A DNA stretch of 64,000 bases. Origin: Bin5 sp965261695. GTDB lineage: Bacteria; Chloroflexota; Anaerolineae; Caldilineales; Caldilineaceae. The notes below the pieces were generated by a model, which was not told where the DNA came from, ran no database searches, and saw nothing but the letters and a program-made list of their open reading frames with translations. Below are positions 38,535 through 44,738 of this stretch, piece by piece. The stretch covers positions 1,860,001 through 1,924,000 of the forward strand of contig OZ253474.1 in assembly GCA_965261695.1 (NCBI GenBank), read 5' to 3'. How positions within the stretch are numbered: the first letter of the stretch is position 1; every line of letters begins with the position of its first letter. The position numbers were made by a program, and so were the translations under genes.

Positions 38535-39077
38535 ATGCGGGGAGGCGGAAAAACTGTCGGCCTGGCGATCATGGGGATTACGGTTGTCCTGTTCGTCGCC
38601 TGGACGGCCGCGGTCGCGGCCTCCGGCACGACCGGCGGCGGGCTGATCCTGGGACTGTTCCTGGCGCTGGTCGTGTGCGCGCCGCTGCTGGGCATCGGCT
38701 TCTATCTCTGGCGCAAGGGGCAGCAGGAGGAGGGCGAGTTCGCCCAGGTCGCGCAGGAGAAGAAGATCCTGAACATGGTTCTGACGCAGGGCCAGGTGAG
38801 CGTGCAGGAGATCATCGTCGAACTGCAGCAGCCGCGCGCGACGGTGGAGGACATGATCCGCAACCTGGTCGGCAAGCAGCTTTTCAGCGGCGCCATCAAC
38901 TGGGAGCAAGGTCTGCTCTTCAGCGTCGACAGCCAGAAGTTGACCGACGGACGCAGCTGTCCCAACTGCGGCGGCGAAGTCGAACTGGCCGGCAAGGGCT
39001 TGGCCCAGTGCGCCTGGTGCGGCAGCGAAATCTTCCTGACCCAACGGGCCGCAACGCGGGCAGCCGCATCGACGTAA
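38535..39077 (+). CDS. Two-helix membrane protein with winged-helix and zinc-ribbon domains
   Basis: Predicted 180-residue protein, 18 bases after the DUF2207 gene, with AAGGAG six bases before its ATG. Two membrane helices (about 8-30 and 37-58) are followed by a winged-helix-like segment (KKILNMVLTQGQVSVQEIIVELQ ... in short pieces) and a C-terminal zinc ribbon CPNCGG ... CAWCGS. The helix pattern resembles the PCI/MarR-like winged fold that also occurs in its DUF2207 neighbour, which suggests that the two assemble. No family name recognised. Confidence 0.72.
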   Translation: MRGGGKTVGLAIMGITVVLFVAWTAAVAASGTTGGGLILGLFLALVVCAPLLGIGFYLWRKGQQEEGEFAQVAQEKKILNMVLTQGQVSVQEIIVELQQPRATVEDMIRNLVGKQLFSGAINWEQGLLFSVDSQKLTDGRSCPNCGGEVELAGKGLAQCAWCGSEIFLTQRAATRAAAST

Positions 39078-39114
39078 TGTATCTTATCGTGCCATGACGA
39101 TAGTGAGGTCATAG

Positions 39115-39639
39115 ATGACAAATTCCTTTGTGGACAAAGCCGAAGCCAGCATGGGCGCGATCGAGCGGCTGCTCAAGGGGCTGCCACTGGTGCGCGAATA
39201 CAACGATAAGGAACTGCGCCGCGAGGCCGACCACCGCCTGCGCCAGCTGCTCGTTTCCGAGTTGGAGCAGGAAAAGCAGCGGCTGTACGACGTGCAGAAG
39301 CAACTGCTGCGCGCCGGCGGGTTGGCTTACATGGATGACGCCGACGGCGCGATCCAACGCTTGCAGACGCTGATCGACCGCATCAAGACCGCCAGCTACG
39401 GCTATGCCGGGCTGTTCGCGGCGGTGAAGATCGAGGCCGAGCAGCTCGACGCGCTGCATCGCTTTGACGTTGCCCTGGCTGAGCGCGCCCACGAGATCAA
39501 AGAGCGGGTCAGCCAGCTGGAGGCGGCCGGCGCGAATCGCGACGCGATCGGCCCCGCCATCCAGGCCGTCAACGACACGGTGACCGAACTACAGCGCCTC
39601 TTTGACCGGCGCAGCCGCGCAATCGAGAGCGGAGAGTAG
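39115..39639 (+). CDS. Helical/coiled-coil protein of unknown function
   Basis: Predicted 174-residue soluble, strongly helical protein with two likely coiled coils: about residues 30-70 (READHRLRQLLVSELEQEK) and 120-170 (AERAHEIKERVSQLEAAG). No signal peptide, membrane span or catalytic motif. It lies between the zinc-ribbon membrane protein and the SPFH protein, so a cytoplasmic linker or PspA-like partner for the SPFH assembly is a reasonable inference, but there is no direct similarity that I can name. Confidence 0.65.
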   Translation: MTNSFVDKAEASMGAIERLLKGLPLVREYNDKELRREADHRLRQLLVSELEQEKQRLYDVQKQLLRAGGLAYMDDADGAIQRLQTLIDRIKTASYGYAGLFAAVKIEAEQLDALHRFDVALAERAHEIKERVSQLEAAGANRDAIGPAIQAVNDTVTELQRLFDRRSRAIESGE

Positions 39640-39655
39640 GCGCAGACAAGGAGAG

Positions 39656-39691
39656 AGCGAAAGAGGAAAGACCTCTCACTCCTCTTTCGCT
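39656..39691. other. Perfect 12-bp inverted repeat in the gap before the SPFH gene
   Basis: AGCGAAAGAGGA (39656-39667) and TCCTCTTTCGCT (39680-39691) form a 12-bp stem with a 12-base loop. No T-run follows, so it is not a canonical terminator. It may set mRNA processing or polarity within the operon, and is also one of several purine-rich GAAAGAGGA tracts in the window. Confidence 0.6.
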
Positions 39692-39714
39692 GAAAGCCAG
39701 ACAGGAGAACAGCA

Positions 39715-40788
39715 ATGCCAAGAATTATCGATGTCATCGAGGCGCCGGACCAGGGCGCGCAGGAGCTTGTCGTGCGCGTGCCGGAGGTCGGCTCGGGTGA
39801 TTTCCGCCTGGGCAGCCAGGTGATCGTGCGCGAAAGCCAGCGCGCCGTCTTCTATCGCGACGGCAAGTCGCTGGACCTGTTCGAGCCGGGACGCCACACG
39901 ATCACGACGTTGAACCTGCCGGTCCTGTCCGGGCTTCTGCGCATGGGAACCGGCGGCCAGGACATCTTCACCGCCGAGGTGTTCTTCGCCAATATGCGCG
40001 AGTTCACCGACATGAAATGGGGCACGCCGGAGCCGATCAGCCTGCGCGACACCGATCTGGGGCTGGTGCGTCTGCGCGGCTTCGGCCACTATACGATGCA
40101 GATCGCCGATCCCAAGCATTTTGTCGATCAGTTCGTCGGCACGCAGGGCATGTACCGCACCGGCCAGATCAACGACTTCCTGCGCAGCGTCATCATCAGC
40201 CGCATGACCGACATGTGGGGCGAGAATATGACCAGCATTCTCGACCTGCCCCGCCTTTTCGACGAGCTGAGCGCGGCGATGCGCGCCACCTTGCAGGATG
40301 ATTTCGCGGCGATGGGGCTGGCGCTGAAGCAGTTCCGCATCGTCTCGATCAGCCCGACCGAGGAGACGGCCAAGGCGATCGACGAACGCGCCAGCATGGG
40401 CGCGATCGGCGATATGAACGCCTACATGCAGTTCAAGACGGCGCGGGCGTTGGGTGACGCGGCGCAGCAGCCGGGCGGCGGCGGCGGCGGCACGGGCGAG
40501 GGCCTGGGCCTGGGCGCGGGGATCGGTCTCGGCGCCGGCATGGCCGGCATGATCACCAACGCGATGCAGGGCACGGCGCCGCCCAACAGCGGCGCGCAGA
40601 ATCAGCCCGCGGCGCCGCAACCGGCCGCGGCCCCGGCCGTGATGACGCTGGAGCAGGCCGCCGGCTATGTGCAAGTCTCACCGGCCGACATCCAGGCGCT
40701 GATCGACGACGGCTCGATCCAGGCCAAGCGGATCGGCAGTCAGTACCGGATTGCCCGGCGGGCGATTGATGAATTTTTGGAGGGGTAG
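39715..40788 (+). CDS. SPFH-domain protein with C-terminal excisionase-type helix-turn-helix
   Basis: Predicted 357-residue protein related to the YdjI-type 'virion core' SPFH group. The SPFH/band-7 region covers about residues 20-230 (SQVIVRESQRAVFYRDGKSL, FEPGRHTITTLNLP, FRIVSISPTEETAKAIDERA). A Gly-rich linker of about 50 residues follows (GLGLGAGIGLGAGMAGM). Related proteins often end in a zinc ribbon; this one instead ends in a MerR/excisionase-like domain (LEQAAGYVQVSPADIQALID ... RIGSQYRIARRAIDEFLEG). AGGAG lies seven bases upstream of the ATG. Last gene of the DUF2207 cluster. Confidence 0.85.
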   Translation: MPRIIDVIEAPDQGAQELVVRVPEVGSGDFRLGSQVIVRESQRAVFYRDGKSLDLFEPGRHTITTLNLPVLSGLLRMGTGGQDIFTAEVFFANMREFTDMKWGTPEPISLRDTDLGLVRLRGFGHYTMQIADPKHFVDQFVGTQGMYRTGQINDFLRSVIISRMTDMWGENMTSILDLPRLFDELSAAMRATLQDDFAAMGLALKQFRIVSISPTEETAKAIDERASMGAIGDMNAYMQFKTARALGDAAQQPGGGGGGTGEGLGLGAGIGLGAGMAGMITNAMQGTAPPNSGAQNQPAAPQPAAAPAVMTLEQAAGYVQVSPADIQALIDDGSIQAKRIGSQYRIARRAIDEFLEG

Positions 40789-40831
40789 AAAACAGCAGAA
40801 AGTAGTGCCAGAGGTGGGAATGTTCAGCGCG

Positions 40832-41119
40832 CTAACTGGCGACCCGAAGCCGCATCCCAAGCGCGTGGATGATCTTCATCATCGTGTTAAAGTTTGGATT
40901 GCCGTTCTCGGACAGCGCCTTGTACAGCCCCTCGCGGGTCATGCCAACTTCGCGTGCCAGTTGGCTCATGTTGCGGGCGCGGGCGATGTCGCTGAGCGCG
41001 GCACGAATCAGGCGCCCGTCGCCCAGGTCTTCCTCGAAAGCCGCTTCAAGATAGAGGCGGGCATCTTCCTCAGTGCGCAGGTGATCGGTCACATCCCAGC
41101 GGGTGAATGTCTCAGTCAT
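40832..41119 (-). CDS. HigA-like antitoxin (addiction-module antidote protein)
   Basis: Predicted 95-residue Xre-type DNA-binding antitoxin: TRWDVTDHLRTEEDARLYLEA at the N-terminus, then a helix-turn-helix MSQLAREVGMTREGLYKALS and the family ending NPNFNTMMKIIHALGMRL. It should neutralise the upstream toxin and repress the shared promoter. The ATG at 41119 overlaps the toxin's last eight bases, giving tight translational coupling in the toxin-first order common to this subfamily. Confidence 0.92.
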   Translation of the reverse strand: MTETFTRWDVTDHLRTEEDARLYLEAAFEEDLGDGRLIRAALSDIARARNMSQLAREVGMTREGLYKALSENGNPNFNTMMKIIHALGMRLRVAS

Positions 41120-41417
41120 TGCTTGTCCCCCAGTCCTGTGCCAGTTGTCTAGCACGATCTATATCGCGCGTTTGCGTGCCTTTGTGACCTCCACAAAGTA
41201 GTACAACGACTTTGTCCCCATCACGCACATAGTAGAGTCGATACCCAGGTCCGTGGTGAATACGCATCTCGAAGATGCCTGCGCCTATCGACTTTACATC
41301 GCCAAAGTGGCCCATCGTAACATTTCTCAAGCGGGCGTTAATGCGGGCAACCGCCCGGCGGTCTCGCAACCTTTGAAGCCACCGTTTGAATGTGGTACCC
41401 TCAACGATCTCAATCAC
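41112..41417 (-). CDS. RelE/HigB-superfamily toxin (addiction-module killer protein)
   Basis: Predicted 101-residue ribosome-dependent mRNA interferase-like toxin. The core matches the phage-derived Gp49/HigB type: FKRWLQRLRDRRAVARINARL, GHFGDVKSIGAGIFEMRIHHGPGYRLYY and VVVLLCGGHKGTQTRDIDRA. The conserved basic, Tyr and Lys residues of the fold are kept, so it looks functional. I place the start at GTG 41417, where family members start and where the predicted transcript would begin; an ATG at 41435 lies upstream of the predicted transcription start. Confidence 0.9.
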   Translation of the reverse strand: MIEIVEGTTFKRWLQRLRDRRAVARINARLRNVTMGHFGDVKSIGAGIFEMRIHHGPGYRLYYVRDGDKVVVLLCGGHKGTQTRDIDRARQLAQDWGTSND

Positions 41418-41423
41418 GCGAGT

Positions 41424-41452
41424 AGTGTAAACCATAGTTCACAATCCGTCAA
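41424..41452 (-). promoter_or_regulatory. Promoter of the toxin-antitoxin pair (predicted leaderless mRNA)
   Basis: Minus strand TTGACG (41452-41447), a 17-base spacer, TACACT (41429-41424). Seven bases on, transcription would start at 41417, the first base of the GTG codon. Confidence 0.6.
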
Positions 41453-41489
41453 GTGATTCTGGTCTCTTGGTTGCCCGTTGCCTTCGAAC

Positions 41490-41518
41490 TTGACAAAATC
41501 GCCAAGATGTGCTCTACT
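41490..41518 (+). promoter_or_regulatory. Candidate sigma-70 promoter of the zinc-ribbon gene
   Basis: TTGACA (41490-41495), a 17-base spacer and TCTACT (41513-41518). It would transcribe a 15-codon open frame and the 231-codon gene. A family-1-like end motif (CCCAAAATTGGGAAG) follows at about 41523. Confidence 0.5.
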
Positions 41519-41679
41519 TGACGACCCAAAATTGGGAAGAGACGGGTCGAAATCCGCATAGTACGTTAAAAGTAAAATATGGAGTGGCTGGACGGCACAG
41601 AGCGGTGTCTGTCAAAAAGGTTGTGGCGTCAACGGGAGTATTCAGAGACATATTCATTCACCACGAAACGGAGGTGCCA

Positions 41680-41727
41680 ATGGGAGTCGTCAGCACGATT
41701 AGTGCCGGTGGCGCAACATTCAATTAA
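41680..41727 (+). CDS. Possible 15-residue peptide or leader ORF
   Basis: ATG 41680 is preceded by GGAGG five bases upstream and encodes MGVVSTISAGGATFN before a TAA. It ends 15 bases before the next gene, which has its own strong ribosome site. It could be a leader peptide, a small protein or chance. The same frame is open further upstream but without a ribosome site. Confidence 0.3.
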   Translation: MGVVSTISAGGATFN

Positions 41728-41742
41728 CCTAAGGAGACTAAC

Positions 41743-42438
41743 ATGCGAACCGCGAGACCAAAGAGGCTGTACAGTGGCAGGTGGGGAGCCTGGGTAACCG
41801 GCGGAGGCGTGGAGCCGGATATGCTAGTACGAGTTCTCACGCGTTACGGAAAGACCTTGTATTGTAGAATTAAGAGGGTGCTTTGGCAAGGTGCGTCAGG
41901 AGCTATCTGCGAATCAATCATAATCGCTGAGTGGGATGAGTTGAATTTAGAAATTCCGTTTCTTGACCACTTTAGGCCGGACAGTGAGGCGGACAGTTTG
42001 CTCCTTAGACAGTCCCGGAAACTGATGTATGACAGGGTGGGGGACGCAAATGGCCCCGCCCCGTTTATCGAGCATTATGAATACTACCAGCACTATGAAG
42101 TAGATTGTGACCAGTATGAGTTTCTCGCACAAGGCACAATTGAAGAACTCGGTCAAACTCTCTTGTCTCCGGCTCCCCAGACGACTCAAATCGGGCCGGG
42201 TGGAATCAACGACGGGGGGATAATCACGCGCGGGGAAAGTAGAGTAGCTGGAGAAAACCAGGGAAGTGTTGGGAAGGCGGCGCCAGCGGCGCACAGATCC
42301 AAGCCACTCCGTCTTTCCTTCGGGCTTGGCAATACAATTCAACTAGATTCAAATGAGGTGTGCAAACGTTGCGGAGCATGGCTATCACCCGGTGAGAAAG
42401 GGAGTGCCAGCGGGTTTTGTGGAAACTGCCTGCATTGA
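41743..42438 (+). CDS. Hypothetical protein with C-terminal zinc ribbon
   Basis: Predicted 231-residue protein, unrecognised. AAGGAG lies nine bases before the ATG, and a strong terminator follows the stop, so it is a well-delimited transcription unit. The N-terminal half is a mixed alpha/beta region with many aromatic and acidic residues (FIEHYEYYQHYEVDCDQYEF); a linker rich in Gly/Pro/Thr follows; the C-terminus holds a zinc ribbon CKRCG ... CGNC. Composition is less GC-rich than the neighbours and it sits next to a toxin-antitoxin pair, consistent with an accessory locus. No enzymatic motif was seen. Confidence 0.65.
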   Translation: MRTARPKRLYSGRWGAWVTGGGVEPDMLVRVLTRYGKTLYCRIKRVLWQGASGAICESIIIAEWDELNLEIPFLDHFRPDSEADSLLLRQSRKLMYDRVGDANGPAPFIEHYEYYQHYEVDCDQYEFLAQGTIEELGQTLLSPAPQTTQIGPGGINDGGIITRGESRVAGENQGSVGKAAPAAHRSKPLRLSFGLGNTIQLDSNEVCKRCGAWLSPGEKGSASGFCGNCLH

Positions 42439-42477
42439 GAGTTACATTGGATAGCCAAAGAGAAAAATTATAATAAC

Positions 42478-42511
42478 GGCGGGGGTTATTTGATACCCCC
42501 GCCATTTTTTT
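42478..42511 (+). terminator. Strong rho-independent terminator
   Basis: A 9-bp perfect stem, GGCGGGGGT with ACCCCCGCC, and an 8-base loop, followed by A and seven T. It ends the zinc-ribbon gene unit; on the other strand the convergent nitrilase gene ends 52 bases away. Confidence 0.95.
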
Positions 42512-42562
42512 CCATCTCTATTGCAGTGCCTAAAGGCGCGGCGTCCTGCGGTAACGATTACC

Positions 42563-43360
42563 TCAATACAACTCAGGCCGGCGGTCGGCGAAAATCGGGA
42601 TCTTGGCCCGCGTCGCCTCCACGTTCTCCAGGTCGATGCGCACCGTCAGCAGCACCTCGGTCTCTCCGCCTTCGATCAGCGTCTCGCCCCACGGATCGAT
42701 CACGGCAGATGAACCGAAGAAGGTAACGCCCTCGGTCGTGCCGACGCGGTTGCAGGCGGCGACGTAACATTGATTCTCGATCGCCCGGCTGCGCAGGAGC
42801 GTGCGCCAGTGCATCCGGCGCGGGTGCGGCCACTCAGCCGGCAGAATCAGCAGACGCGCGCCCTCCAGCGCGTAGCGGCGGAACAGCTCCGGGAAACGCA
42901 GGTCATAGCAGATCGCCAGGCCCGCGCAGCCCCACGGCAACTCGTGCAGCACGCCCGCCTCGCCCGGCGCCAGGTACTGGTCCTCTGCCATCAGCCGGAA
43001 AAGGTGGATCTTGCTATAGGAGGCGGCGAGCCTGCCTTCCGGGCTGTAGAGCGCCATCGTATTGTAGAACTGCCCGCCCCGACTCTCCAGCAGCGAGCCG
43101 GTCAGCCAGACGCGATGATCCCTGGCGAGAGCGGCGAAGCGGCCAAACCAGCCCGGCTCCTCGGCGCAGGCGGCCAGGGGCGACGCGTACGCGCCGGCGT
43201 TGTCCAGATCATAGGCGGTGCTCCACAGTTCCGGCAGCACCACCAGATCGCTGCCGCGGCCGGCTGCATCGGCGACGAACGCCTCCGCCCGCTCGAAGTT
43301 GCGCGCCGGATCGCCGAACAAGCAGTCCATCTGCACGAGAGTGAGCGCGAATTCAGACAT
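42563..43360 (-). CDS. Carbon-nitrogen hydrolase (nitrilase superfamily)
   Basis: Predicted 265-residue amidase of the nitrilase superfamily. The Glu-Lys-Cys triad is present in VVLPELWS, SYSKIHLF and GLAICYDLRFPELFR. The length and the pieces resemble omega-amidase (YafV/Nit2-type) enzymes, which hydrolyse alpha-ketoglutaramate and similar dead-end transamination products; that assignment is inference. Start at ATG 43360 next to AAAGG. The frame stays open upstream through heptamer locus 4, which would encode SGQWPVASSQW-like junk, so longer starts were rejected. Confidence 0.9.
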   Translation of the reverse strand: MSEFALTLVQMDCLFGDPARNFERAEAFVADAAGRGSDLVVLPELWSTAYDLDNAGAYASPLAACAEEPGWFGRFAALARDHRVWLTGSLLESRGGQFYNTMALYSPEGRLAASYSKIHLFRLMAEDQYLAPGEAGVLHELPWGCAGLAICYDLRFPELFRRYALEGARLLILPAEWPHPRRMHWRTLLRSRAIENQCYVAACNRVGTTEGVTFFGSSAVIDPWGETLIEGGETEVLLTVRIDLENVEATRAKIPIFADRRPELY

Positions 43361-43420
43361 TGCCTTTGTACCTTTCCCAAACTGCGGTTGCCAGCATCCA
43401 GCGAGGCGTGAAGTTACCGA

Positions 43421-43462
43421 CCACTGGCTACTGGCTACCGGCCACTGGCCACTGGCCACTGA
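43421..43462. repeat. Heptanucleotide minisatellite, locus 4
   Basis: Six contiguous 7-base units (CCACTGG, CTACTGG, CTACCGG, CCACTGG, CCACTGG, CCACTGA) between the nitrilase start and the VOC gene stop. Unit count and motif match loci 1 and 2. Confidence 0.9.
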
Positions 43463-43467
43463 GGTTG

Positions 43468-43839
43468 TCACACATGCTGGTCGACGAGGATTGGATTGCC
43501 GTCGGGATCGACGATCACGAAACTCGCCGGGCCAGATGTCGTCTCGTCCGCCTCGCTCGCAAACTCGATGCCGGTCGCTTTGAGAGCTTTCTGCAGATCT
43601 CTGACGTCGGTGAAGGTGTCGAGCGGCTGCGCTTCTTCGTCCCAGCCGGGATTGAAGGTCAGAATGTTCTTGTCGAACATGCCTTGAAACAGACCGATCA
43701 CGCAACTGGGGCATTTCATAATGAGCCAGCCTTGGCTTGCGTCGCCGCCGAAGACCTCGAATCCGAGTTTTTCGTAAAACGCTTGCGAGGCTGCGATATC
43801 CTTGACCGCGAGACTCACCGAGAATGCTCCAAGCTCCAT
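43468..43839 (-). CDS. VOC family (glyoxalase/bleomycin-resistance fold) protein
   Basis: Predicted 123-residue protein with two beta-alpha-beta-beta-beta modules. It begins FSVSLAVKDIAASQAFYEKLGFEVF, contains CVIGLFQGMFDKNILTFNPGW in pieces, and ends FVIVDPDGNPILVDQHV, the usual metal-site glutamate position being an aspartate here. ATG 43839 has GGAG seven bases upstream. The family includes lyases, dioxygenases and resistance proteins; no specific role can be given. Confidence 0.85.
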   Translation of the reverse strand: MELGAFSVSLAVKDIAASQAFYEKLGFEVFGGDASQGWLIMKCPSCVIGLFQGMFDKNILTFNPGWDEEAQPLDTFTDVRDLQKALKATGIEFASEADETTSGPASFVIVDPDGNPILVDQHV

Positions 43840-43894
43840 TTTCTGACTCCATCGTGTCTTACAAGCTGAGAATGTTTGAAAACCGGATGAGGCG

Positions 43895-44710
43895 CTAGGT
43901 TTCCTCCGGGTCGGGCAACACCTCGGCCGTGGCGCCGGGGGCAGGCCCGACGTATTCGCCAAACGCCTGCCGGCGCGCGGCTGCCTGCTCCTGGGAGCCG
44001 GCCTGCTTGGGAGCGGCGTTGGTGGACAGCTTGCGGCTTGACGGCGGGCGCGTCGCGCGCCAGATCAGCCACGCGCCCAGCAGCGGCAACAACAGCGGCC
44101 ACCAGCGCAGAACCAGGTTCTGTCCGCTGCGGCCGGCGGAAAAAAGAATAAGCCCAAACAGCACAAGCACAGAGCCGGGGATCAGCGCCCACCATAGCTG
44201 CCGCCGCTGCCCCAGGAGGTAGAGCAGAAAGAAGACGGCCCCCAAGCCGATGAAGAGCGCGGTGCCCAGAACGGCCGGTTCTTCGGTGAGGCTGCTCAGC
44301 GCAATCGTGCCGCCCAGCATCAACATGAATCCGCCGGGGATGACTGCCCACCAGCGCTCGACCCGGTCCAGCAGATAGACGTGGGCGAAAGCGAGCGCCT
44401 GACCGACGAACAGCGCGGCGGCCGTCACGCGCTGGTCCAGTTCCCGCAAAGTGGTAAGGTAGACCATCACCGCCAGCGCCAGCAGCGTCCAGCCGGGGAT
44501 CAGCCGCCACCAATTGCTGCGGGCGGAGAGATAGCTGCCGATGAAACCCAGCGCCAGCAGCGCCAGCAGCGCCGCGCCACCGTACTGGATATAGGGCTCA
44601 AAGCGGACGAGCGCGTCGAGATTGAACAGCAGCAGGCCGACCCCCGCCAGCGCCAGCAGCACGCCCCAGGTGAGACTGCCTATGCGGTTGTCGCTGTTCG
44701 CCGACGCCAT
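43895..44710 (-). CDS. Multi-pass membrane protein of unknown function
   Basis: Predicted 271-residue protein with about eight hydrophobic helices arranged as repeats around WW.IPG motifs (WWRLIPGW, WWAVIPGG, WWALIPGS), suggesting internal triplication of a two-helix unit. It ends in a cytoplasmic polar tail (KQAGSQEQAAARRQAFGEY). GAGGAG lies eight bases upstream of the ATG at 44710. It follows the molybdenum hydroxylase large subunit by 28 bases on the same strand, so it may be co-transcribed. No transporter signature seen. Confidence 0.75.
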   Translation of the reverse strand: MASANSDNRIGSLTWGVLLALAGVGLLLFNLDALVRFEPYIQYGGAALLALLALGFIGSYLSARSNWWRLIPGWTLLALAVMVYLTTLRELDQRVTAAALFVGQALAFAHVYLLDRVERWWAVIPGGFMLMLGGTIALSSLTEEPAVLGTALFIGLGAVFFLLYLLGQRRQLWWALIPGSVLVLFGLILFSAGRSGQNLVLRWWPLLLPLLGAWLIWRATRPPSSRKLSTNAAPKQAGSQEQAAARRQAFGEYVGPAPGATAEVLPDPEET

Positions 44711-44738
44711 TCTCTGCGCTCCTCGCCTTTGACTCGAA

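Noticed and set aside
43361..43852. N-terminal extension of the nitrilase through SGQWPVASSQW
   Set aside because: This is heptamer repeat read in frame and overlaps the VOC gene; the enzyme core begins at 43360.
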